A stretch of 17,167 bases of DNA from Candidatus Neomicrothrix sp. UBA4742 (GTDB lineage Bacteria > Actinomycetota > Acidimicrobiia > Acidimicrobiales > Acidimicrobilacustridaceae). Positions 7,492 through 14,047 of this stretch are shown here, piece after piece. Numbering within the stretch: position 1 is the first letter of the stretch; each line of letters begins with the position of its first letter. The position numbers and the translations under genes were made by a program. The notes under the pieces were generated by a model that was given only the letters and a program-made list of their open reading frames with translations, made no database searches and was not told the origin of the DNA. Location of the stretch: positions 10,421 through 27,587 of the forward strand of contig DHIQ01000262.1 of NCBI GenBank assembly GCA_002403895.1. Direction: 5' to 3'.

Positions 7492-8661
7492 ATGAAGAGC
7501 TCCATCACCATCAGCGGGATCGGGATGACGGTGCAGGGCCGGCTGCCCGACGGCCCCGCCGACCTCGCCGCCGAAGCTGCCCTGGAGGCGCTGCGCGACG
7601 CGGACGTGCAGCCGTCCCAGGTGGGCATGGTGATCGTGGGCAACGCGCTGGGCGGCGTCCTCTCGGACCAGGCCAGCGTGCGGGGCCAGTCCTGGTTGCA
7701 TCCCCTGGGGCTGGGCACCGCCCCGATCGTGAACGTGGAGAACGGGTGCGCCGGTGGGGCGTCGGCGCTGCACCTGGCTTGCCTGGCGGTGGAGGCCGGC
7801 GTGTCTCCCGTGTTGGTGGTGGGAGTGGAGAAGATGTGGACGGGTGATCGCGCGGCCACGTTGAGCGGCATCGAGGGCTGCCTGGTGGCCGGTCAGCGCG
7901 AGCAGTTGCGGGCCGAACTGGGGAACGATTCGGGCAGCGTGTTCATGGGCCTCAACGCCGTGTGGGCTGAACGCCAGCTGGCTGAGCGCGAGACCACCGC
8001 GGTCCATTTCGCGGCGGCGGCGGCCAAGTCCCGACGTCACGGGGCGGCCAACCCGTTGGCCCAACACCGGTCCGTGGTGACGGCGCAGGAGGTGCTCGAC
8101 TCGGCTGCGGTGGCCGGCCCCCTGACCCGGCTGATGTGTAGCTCGTTCACCGATGGGGCCGCCGCCGTGGTGCTGCAGCGGGCCCCGATGGCTGGTGCCC
8201 CCCGGATCGTGGCCAGCGTGCTGGCATCAGGTGACGGGAGCTCCGAGTACCACGTGCGGATAGGGGAGGCGGCCGACGAGGCGTGGAAGGAGGCGTCGGT
8301 CGGCCCGCACGACGTCGACATCGTCGAGCTTCACGACGCCACCAGCGCCGAGGAGCTGTACGCCCTCGAGGCGCTCGGCTTCTACGAGCTCGGTGCCGCG
8401 GGCCCGGCCACGCTGGCTGGTGAGACTTCCATCGGTGGCCGCGGCCTGGTGGTCAACCCCAGCGGTGGTCTGGTGTCGCGAGGTCACCCGATCGGGGCCA
8501 CCGGCGTGTGCCAGGTGGTCGAGATCGCCCAGCAGCTGCGGGGTGACGCCCGGGGTCGCCAGGTCGAGGGGGCACGGTTGGGGGCCACCGTCAACACCGG
8601 GGGCATCATCAGTCGCGATGTCGCCTGCGTCGGCGTTCACATCCTGGCCAGCGGGTTCTGA
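7492..8661 (+). CDS. Thiolase family protein (SCP-x / nonspecific lipid-transfer type)
   Basis: This 389-residue protein belongs to the thiolase superfamily, which makes or cleaves 3-ketoacyl-CoA by Claisen chemistry. The nucleophile is Cys86 in VENGCAGGASALHLA. His281 (VELHDATS) and His332 (GLVSRGHPIGATG) are at the other active-site positions, and a NTGG loop lies near the C-terminus. The CxG cysteine of biosynthetic/degradative thiolases is absent, as is usual in the SCP-x branch; MGLNAVWAERQLAE and LTRLMCSSFTDGAAAVVL also fit that branch. Such thiolases often sit beside a DUF35 OB-fold partner, but none is present here. GGAGG at 7482-7486 favours the ATG at 7492; an in-frame ATG at 7453 overlaps the upstream stop and would add 13 residues. 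It could feed acyl groups to glycan or lipid modification, or merely be co-transcribed. The family is secure, the substrate unknown. Confidence 0.88.
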   Translation: MKSSITISGIGMTVQGRLPDGPADLAAEAALEALRDADVQPSQVGMVIVGNALGGVLSDQASVRGQSWLHPLGLGTAPIVNVENGCAGGASALHLACLAVEAGVSPVLVVGVEKMWTGDRAATLSGIEGCLVAGQREQLRAELGNDSGSVFMGLNAVWAERQLAERETTAVHFAAAAAKSRRHGAANPLAQHRSVVTAQEVLDSAAVAGPLTRLMCSSFTDGAAAVVLQRAPMAGAPRIVASVLASGDGSSEYHVRIGEAADEAWKEASVGPHDVDIVELHDATSAEELYALEALGFYELGAAGPATLAGETSIGGRGLVVNPSGGLVSRGHPIGATGVCQVVEIAQQLRGDARGRQVEGARLGATVNTGGIISRDVACVGVHILASGF

Positions 8662-8663
8662 AC

Positions 8664-9320
8664 GTGGGAGAGCCGGGGCTGACGTTGTGGGACTACGTGC
8701 GGAGCGACTTTCAGGCGACCCGGGACATGGACCCGACCCGGTCCCGCAGCCTGAAGCGCGCGGTGGACGTGCTCACCCAGGCGGGCTTCATGAGTCTGGC
8801 GCTCTACCGGGTCGGCGCTGCGGCGCATTCCCGGGGTCACAAGCTCCTGGCCCGTCTGCTCCTGCATCTCAACGTCTTCGTGTTCAACTGCGAGATCTAC
8901 CCGCAGACGGTCATTGGGCCGGGCGCGGCCATCACCCACCCGCTCGGAGTGGCGATCGGGGCCGGGGTGGTGATGGGTCGCGACGTGCGCATCCACGGGC
9001 TGGTCCGGATCGGCACCGCCGGCTACGAGGACGGTCGGGTCGACGGATTCCCGGTGATCGGCGACGGCTGTCGCCTGTTCGACCACGCCATGCTGTTCGG
9101 GCCTATCGAGATCGGGGCCGACTCCAAGATCGGGGCCAACGTGCTCCTGCTGCAGTCGGTGCCCGCGGGATCGGTGGTGGTGGCTCCCCAAGGCATCGTG
9201 CTTCCACCCAAGGGAGCCAACGGCTCAGGTCGGGCTCACTCCGAGCCGGCGCCGGATCTCGGCGACACCGTCGATCTCGGCGGCGAGGTCGCGACCTCGG
9301 GGGATGAGGTTCAGCGTTGA
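8664..9320 (+). CDS. Serine O-acetyltransferase-like hexapeptide-repeat acyltransferase
   Basis: This 218-residue protein resembles the CysE/EpsC/WcaB group, which transfers an acetyl group from acetyl-CoA to serine or to a sugar in exopolysaccharide clusters. A helical N-terminal part (LWDYVRSDFQATRDMDP, then a stretch ending SLALYRVG) precedes a left-handed beta-helix with imperfect hexapeptides (IGPGAA, IGAGVV, IGDGCR, IGADSK, IGANVL). His92 in THPLGVAIG aligns with the catalytic histidine of this family. The start is the GTG at 8664, two bases after the thiolase stop; starting later at the ATG at 8727 would cut the conserved N-terminus. The last ~32 residues, after the normal end near VLPPKG, are low in family character and lie antisense to the 3' end of the convergent oxidoreductase gene. 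Given its neighbours, O-acetylation of a glycan is at least as likely as cysteine synthesis. Confidence 0.87.
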   Translation: MGEPGLTLWDYVRSDFQATRDMDPTRSRSLKRAVDVLTQAGFMSLALYRVGAAAHSRGHKLLARLLLHLNVFVFNCEIYPQTVIGPGAAITHPLGVAIGAGVVMGRDVRIHGLVRIGTAGYEDGRVDGFPVIGDGCRLFDHAMLFGPIEIGADSKIGANVLLLQSVPAGSVVVAPQGIVLPPKGANGSGRAHSEPAPDLGDTVDLGGEVATSGDEVQR

Positions 9321-10187
9321 GCAGCCCGCCTCGACATAGGGGGCGAGGAAGTCGGCGACCGCGGCCGGCGAGCCGCACGGCGACCACCGCTCGAACGTCG
9401 TGAACGGCATCCGGTAGGTGGCCTCCATGGCCGGTCCGAGGTGGGCCCGGCCCTCCTCGGCAGTCTCGCCCAGCCCGGCCCACACCGTCAGCCCGTGGTT
9501 CCAGGTGATGTCGTGGCGCCCGAGCTCGGTGGCCTCCGCCTCGATACGTGCGACCGCCTCGCCATAGCGGTCCGGCGAGACCCAGATGCCCAGCCAACCG
9601 TCGCCGAACCGGGCGGCCCGGTGATGGGCGGCATCGGACCGGCCCCCGACGATGATGGGGATGGCGGGCATCGGTGCCGGCTTGATCGCCGCCGCGTCGA
9701 GCGTGATGTGGTCCCCGGCGAAGGTGACCGTCTCCCCCCGGAGGAGCTGGCGCAGCACCAGGAGGCACTCGTCCATGCGGCGGCCCCGGACCCGGGGGTC
9801 GACGCCGCAGTTGGCCACCTCCGCCCGGTCTTCGCCGCCGATCCCCACCGCGAAGGTGAGGCGGCCCGGAGCCAGTTCGGCCAGGGTGGCCAACTGTCGG
9901 GCCACGGGCAGCGGATGGCGCAGCGGCAGCAGGTAGAGCCCGACGTACACGTGCAGCTTCGGGTCGAGGCTCAACAACGAACTGGCATGGATGAGGCCGT
10001 CGTAGCCCTGGCCGCCCTGGAAGCTCACGTGGTCGACGACGCCGAGATGGTCGATGCCATGGTGCAACACATCGGCCACCATGGCCCGTCGGGCGTCCAG
10101 CGTGGCGGTGAGGGCGGGGAATCGGGGCACGAACCCGACGCTCAGCGGGCTGCCCATCCGGTCCGGTGCCCCCGCCGTCGTCGCCAT
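9225..10187 (-). CDS. LLM class (probably F420-dependent) flavin/deazaflavin oxidoreductase
   Basis: This 320-residue TIM-barrel protein belongs to the luciferase-like monooxygenase superfamily. Recognisable segments are LGVVDHVSFQGGQGYDGLIHASSLLS, VGLYLLPLRHPLPVARQLATL, LAPGRLTFAVGIGGE, PIIVGGRSDAAHHRAARFGDGWLG and the C-terminal SPAAVADFLAPYVEAGCSTLNLIP. Actinobacterial members of this type usually use coenzyme F420, but the cofactor cannot be proven from motifs alone. The start at 10187 (MATTAG) is preferred: a longer frame to 10250 would overlap the stop of the upstream mannosidase, and a shorter one could begin at 10157 (MGSPLS). None has an ideally spaced ribosome binding site. It lies 43 bases after the GH92 gene and is probably co-transcribed with it. 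Its 3' end overlaps the acyltransferase gene tail to tail by 96 bases. The substrate is unknown. Confidence 0.88.
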   Translation of the reverse strand: MATTAGAPDRMGSPLSVGFVPRFPALTATLDARRAMVADVLHHGIDHLGVVDHVSFQGGQGYDGLIHASSLLSLDPKLHVYVGLYLLPLRHPLPVARQLATLAELAPGRLTFAVGIGGEDRAEVANCGVDPRVRGRRMDECLLVLRQLLRGETVTFAGDHITLDAAAIKPAPMPAIPIIVGGRSDAAHHRAARFGDGWLGIWVSPDRYGEAVARIEAEATELGRHDITWNHGLTVWAGLGETAEEGRAHLGPAMEATYRMPFTTFERWSPCGSPAAVADFLAPYVEAGCSTLNLIPRGRDLAAEIDGVAEIRRRLGVSPT

Positions 10188-10230
10188 CGCTCCATCTTCG
10201 CAGGCCCACACCGTCCCCGGCGTGGGGGCA

Positions 10231-13200
10231 TCAGCCGAGGGCGATGGCAAAGACGTGGAGATCCCCAGCGCTGACCGACCGGGGCAGTGTCACCGACGCC
10301 ACCGTCCGGGCCGGATCCAGCGACACGGTGTCCTGGAACAGTGAGGCCGCGATGGGCCAGCTCACCCCACACTGGCAGTTGAGGTAGGCGGCGGTGGTCA
10401 CGGTCTGGTTCCCGAAGGCCACCGGGAGGGAACCGGCGCCCCGAGTCCAGTCGGTCAGCCCCAGGTCGAAGGTGATAGCGGAGCCGTCGGTATAGGTGAC
10501 GGTGGCCGTGCCGTGCGCCCCGGCTCCGCCGTTGCTCGAACTCCCCAGGAAGCCGAGCGTGGTTGCTCCTGGTCGCGGCGGAAGATCCAGACGTTGCCCG
10601 GCGGCCACGATGTTGTCGGGCGGGCCACCGGTGGCGCGGGGCCACGGGTAGGTCAGGCCGCCGACGGTCACCGATCCGCCGGGGACCAGGCCCACTGCGG
10701 CGAGGGCTTGGCGCGAGTAGCTGAAGTTGGAGAAGTCGAGGCTGGCGGCGGGCCGGTCGGCGTCGTCGGAGATACCGGTGTTGTCGGCGTGGGCGCCTAG
10801 GTCACCGGGGGCGGCGACCACGACGCGCAGGACGACCGGGATCATGGCCGTGCCGGCCGCGGTGATGTCGAAGCGGATCTGGTACGTGCCCGGGGCGGCG
10901 GGTGCGGTCACCGGGAGAGCGACGGTGGCCACGCCCGCCGCCGGCACGCTCATCGTGCCCGAGCCCGGGGTGACGCCGACTCCCGCCGTCGAGGCGGTCC
11001 ACGTCGCCGATACCGACGTGTTGGTCGTGTTGCGGATCGCGAATCGTAGGGTGCGGGTACTTCCCGGCGGCAACACCAGGGCACCGGACGGGTCGGTGGA
11101 GCCGATCACCGGACGGTCGGACCCGGAGTAGGACGGGGGCGCGTCCGCCGCCAGGTTGCCGAACGACCGGTTGGGCGCGGTACCTAGGGCCACATCAAGG
11201 GTGGCGCCGCCCAGGAGGCGTGCCGCGGGCAGCCAGGCCCGAGTGGTGGTCGCGCCATCCACGGCCAACGAGGTGACGTACCGTGCCGCCCGTGAAGCGT
11301 CCGGTGCGTTGATGGTGAGGGCCCGGCCGTTACCCAGGTGCACGACGGCGAGCGGGAAGAGGGGACTGCCCAGCACGACGTCGGCGGTGCCCGGGGTTTC
11401 GGGGTAGAGCCCGAGGGCCGACCACACGTACCACGAGCTCATCGCCCCCAGATCGTCGTTGCCCGGCAACCCGGTCGGAGCTGCGCTGAACAGCGTCGAC
11501 TGGATCCGGCGGACGACGTCCTGGGTGCGCCACGGCGCTCCGGCGTACACGTAGGTCCACGGCAGCCCAAACGCCGGTTCGTTGCCCATGAAGGCGAACG
11601 GGGCGTTCGGCCCCGCGTTCAACTGGGCGAAGAGCCGGTCCAGTCGGCTGACCGCCACGGCGTTGCCGCCGATGCCGTTGATCAGGCCCCTCAGGTCGTG
11701 GGGCACGCTCCACGCGTACTGCAGGGCGTCGCCCTCGACGTAGCCGTAGCCGGTGGTCGGGTTGGGTCCCACCAGGAACTGTCCGCTGGTGAGCTTCTGC
11801 TGGAAGAGGCCGTCGCGCCCCTGCAGGAGGTGCTGCCAGGCGGTGGCCCGCTGGGTGAAGGTGAGGGTGGTGGTCGCGTCGCCTCGGGCCGCGGCCAGAC
11901 GGGAGATGGCGAAGTCGGCGGTGGCGTCCTCCAGCGTGGTCGAGACGGGACCGGCGTACGAGCAGCAGCCGTAGACCCCGTCGGTGGGGAGGTACCCGAG
12001 GGTCCGCTCGTAGTCGAGGCCGGGCCGGGCCCGGTTCGCCACCGTGGCCTGGGCCACCAGCAGCTGCTGGGCCTGGGCCGCGTCGAACGCCCGGGCGCCG
12101 AAGGCGTAGGCCCCGGCGATGATGGGGGCGGCCGGGTCGCCGACCATGATGAACGTCTCGCCGTTGGCCAGCGACCATTTCGGGAGCAGACCCCCATTCT
12201 GGGCGGCGTCATCGAGCATGGAACGGACGATGTCGCTGGCCACGTCCGGCACCAGCAGGCTCAGGAGCGGGATTTGGGAGCGGTAGACGTCCCAGCCCGA
12301 GAGGTTGGCGTAGTGGGCGCCGCCGCCGGCGGTGTGGATCTGTCCGTCGAAGCCGGGGTAGCTCCCGTCGGCATCGCTGAACACGTTGGGGTGCAGCAGC
12401 GAGTGGTAGAGGGCGGTGAAGAACGTGCGTTGATCGGCGGGGAGGCCTCCGCCGATCTCAACGCGGCCCAGCATGGCGTTCCACGCCGTGTGGGCGGCCT
12501 GGCGTACGGGGGCCGGGTCCCACCCGGGCTGTTCGGCCCGGAGGTTGGTCACGGCTCCGGCCACGCTCACGAATGAGACGCCGATCTGGGCGGTGACGGT
12601 GCGGTCGGCGGTGGTGTCGAACGTGACGTAGAGGCCTGATCCCGAGCCCTGACTGATGGGCGCGCCGGCGGTGACGGTGCCTGGGGTCCAGGCCCCGTAG
12701 GCGGTGAAGGGCCGGGAGAACCGCACAGCGACGTAGACGGTGTAGGTGGCTGCGGAGCCACAGAAGTGCCCGCTGGTGGCCGACCCGACGACGGTGTCCG
12801 GCCCGATCACCACCGCGCTCGCCGCGTCGTTGCCGGCGGCGCTGGCCCCCGTCTTGATCAGCAGGTTGGCCGCGGTACTGGGCGGGAAGGTGAACTGGCC
12901 CAGTCCGGTCCGGGCGGTCACGGCCAGCTCGGTGCGGATCGGGGTGGAGCCCAGGGTTACGCCGTACGACCCCGGCGAGGCGGTCTCCCCGGTGTGGGTG
13001 AAGGGCTGGCTGGCCGAGCCGGGGTCAGGGCCGATCGGGCCCACGGTGGGGAGGATGGGCACGTCCCCGTACGCCGCGCACCCCGTGCCGGAGAGGTGGG
13101 TGAGGCTGAACCCGGTGATGGCGGCGTCCCCGCGGGCGTATCCGCCACCGGGCGGCCGGCTCGGGGTGTCGGGGCCGAACTGCACCATGCCGAACGGGAG

Positions 13201-13410
13201 GTCGGCGGCCGGGAACGTGTGACCGCCCCCCGCGGTGCCGATCATCGGGTCGACCAAGCTGGCCGGGTCGCTCACCGGGACGACGGTCGTGATCGCCGCG
13301 CCGGCGACGGGGGCACTCGGCCACGAAGTCAACGAGCCGACCGAGGCAACGAGCCCGGTGGCCGCCAGGAGCACGGCGCCAGTGGTGGTCCTCGACCGCC
13401 TCTGCCCCAT
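10231..13410 (-). CDS. Secreted GH92 family alpha-mannosidase with C-terminal Ig-like and NPCBM-like domains
   Basis: This 1059-residue protein should hydrolyse alpha-linked mannose (commonly alpha-1,2) outside the cell. A signal peptide (GQRRSRTTTG, then a hydrophobic core ending near VAGA at ~38) precedes the GH92 N-domain, which opens with VDPMIGTAGGGHTFPAADLPFGMVQ. The catalytic domain shows SGWDVYRSQIPLL, GDPAAPIIAGAYAFG, the glutamate motif YVEGDALQYAW (Glu559, the expected catalytic acid), PFAFMGNEPAFGLPW and GNDDLGAMSSWYVWSALG (Asp652/Asp653 region, expected base and metal/water site). From about residue 770 a NEW3-like Ig domain follows, then an NPCBM-like domain (YSRQALAAVGL, TVTYTDGSAITFDLGLTDW). 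The start at 13410 is set by GGAGGAG at 13420-13414; a GTG at 13422 would place that site inside the gene. It may scavenge host, fungal or plant mannan, or trim the cell's own mannosylated lipids; the linkage is inferred from the family. Confidence 0.93.
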   Translation of the reverse strand: MGQRRSRTTTGAVLLAATGLVASVGSLTSWPSAPVAGAAITTVVPVSDPASLVDPMIGTAGGGHTFPAADLPFGMVQFGPDTPSRPPGGGYARGDAAITGFSLTHLSGTGCAAYGDVPILPTVGPIGPDPGSASQPFTHTGETASPGSYGVTLGSTPIRTELAVTARTGLGQFTFPPSTAANLLIKTGASAAGNDAASAVVIGPDTVVGSATSGHFCGSAATYTVYVAVRFSRPFTAYGAWTPGTVTAGAPISQGSGSGLYVTFDTTADRTVTAQIGVSFVSVAGAVTNLRAEQPGWDPAPVRQAAHTAWNAMLGRVEIGGGLPADQRTFFTALYHSLLHPNVFSDADGSYPGFDGQIHTAGGGAHYANLSGWDVYRSQIPLLSLLVPDVASDIVRSMLDDAAQNGGLLPKWSLANGETFIMVGDPAAPIIAGAYAFGARAFDAAQAQQLLVAQATVANRARPGLDYERTLGYLPTDGVYGCCSYAGPVSTTLEDATADFAISRLAAARGDATTTLTFTQRATAWQHLLQGRDGLFQQKLTSGQFLVGPNPTTGYGYVEGDALQYAWSVPHDLRGLINGIGGNAVAVSRLDRLFAQLNAGPNAPFAFMGNEPAFGLPWTYVYAGAPWRTQDVVRRIQSTLFSAAPTGLPGNDDLGAMSSWYVWSALGLYPETPGTADVVLGSPLFPLAVVHLGNGRALTINAPDASRAARYVTSLAVDGATTTRAWLPAARLLGGATLDVALGTAPNRSFGNLAADAPPSYSGSDRPVIGSTDPSGALVLPPGSTRTLRFAIRNTTNTSVSATWTASTAGVGVTPGSGTMSVPAAGVATVALPVTAPAAPGTYQIRFDITAAGTAMIPVVLRVVVAAPGDLGAHADNTGISDDADRPAASLDFSNFSYSRQALAAVGLVPGGSVTVGGLTYPWPRATGGPPDNIVAAGQRLDLPPRPGATTLGFLGSSSNGGAGAHGTATVTYTDGSAITFDLGLTDWTRGAGSLPVAFGNQTVTTAAYLNCQCGVSWPIAASLFQDTVSLDPARTVASVTLPRSVSAGDLHVFAIALG

Positions 13411-13413
13411 GGT

Positions 13414-13420
13414 CTCCTCC
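13414..13420 (-). promoter_or_regulatory. Ribosome binding site deciding the GH92 start
   Basis: Read on the minus strand, GGAGGAG is followed by ACC and then the ATG at 13410. A GTG at 13422 would start before this site, so the ATG is chosen; the signal peptide is intact either way. Confidence 0.7.
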
Positions 13421-13495
13421 ACCGTTGGCGTGGCGCCTTGGAGATTACCCGGACGTCACCCCAGGGACCAGTGTCATGACCGTGACTGCTTCCTT

Positions 13496-14011
13496 CTACG
13501 CTTGGCCGCGCACCGCGCGCAGGATCGTGTCGGCTCGCTCCAGCCCGTCGGCTCCGTTCTGCACCGCGTCGCGCAGCACATCCAGGGCGGTGACTGTCCC
13601 ATCCCCGGCCACGGTGGTCGAACGGCTCCAGTCGCTGGCAGTGGTCACCCGCCCCACCAGATCGACGATGGCGTCGGCTTCATGGCCGAGCAAGGTGAGC
13701 GCGTCCTCCAACGCCTCGGGATGACCGGCGTCCCAGGAGCGCTGGGCCGGGTCGCTCACGGCGGGGTGCAAGACCGCGCCGTCGGTGAACACGATCTGGC
13801 GCAGCGCCTCGGCCAGGAGCACCCAGGTGCGGGTCACATTGCTCACCACTCCGGCCGCGGACTGCCCGTCGGGGCCGATGCGGGCCGCCAGGGCCTCGGT
13901 GCTGTCGTCGCCCCCGATCGAGGCGAACACCTCGCGATAGCGCCGCGGGAACGAGCGCAGCGCCGCCACCGCGTCAATGGGCGAGAGGCCGGGGGAGGCG
14001 TGGGACGTCAT
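13496..14011 (-). CDS. Small helical protein, possibly DinB-like
   Basis: This 171-residue protein is predicted to be mostly helical: RSFPRRYREVFASI, VVSNVTRTWVLLAEALRQIVF, EALEDALTLLGHEADAIVDLVGRV and TALDVLRDAVQNGADGLERADTILRAVRG. The layout of four amphipathic helices, with a loop rich in Ser/Thr before the last one, resembles DinB/DUF664-type bundles. However, the metal-binding histidine triad of that family is not evident, so the assignment is tentative. It starts 36 bases after the EF-G2 stop, on the same strand, so it is probably co-transcribed with it; GAGG lies only two bases before the ATG. No signal peptide or membrane helix is visible. That it is a real gene is supported by its position, codon bias and lack of a better frame; its function is unknown. 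Confidence 0.75.
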   Translation of the reverse strand: MTSHASPGLSPIDAVAALRSFPRRYREVFASIGGDDSTEALAARIGPDGQSAAGVVSNVTRTWVLLAEALRQIVFTDGAVLHPAVSDPAQRSWDAGHPEALEDALTLLGHEADAIVDLVGRVTTASDWSRSTTVAGDGTVTALDVLRDAVQNGADGLERADTILRAVRGQA

Positions 14012-14047
14012 GGCCTCACCCTAGCGACGCCCACGAGCGCCCCGGGG

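Noticed and set aside
11338..12576. 412-codon plus-strand open frame
   Set aside because: It is antisense to the catalytic core of the GH92 gene; composition is typical of a shadow frame.
13423..13495. Possible promoter for GH92 (TAATCT-like -10 on the minus strand)
   Set aside because: No acceptable -35 element lies at the right spacing, so it was not listed as a feature.
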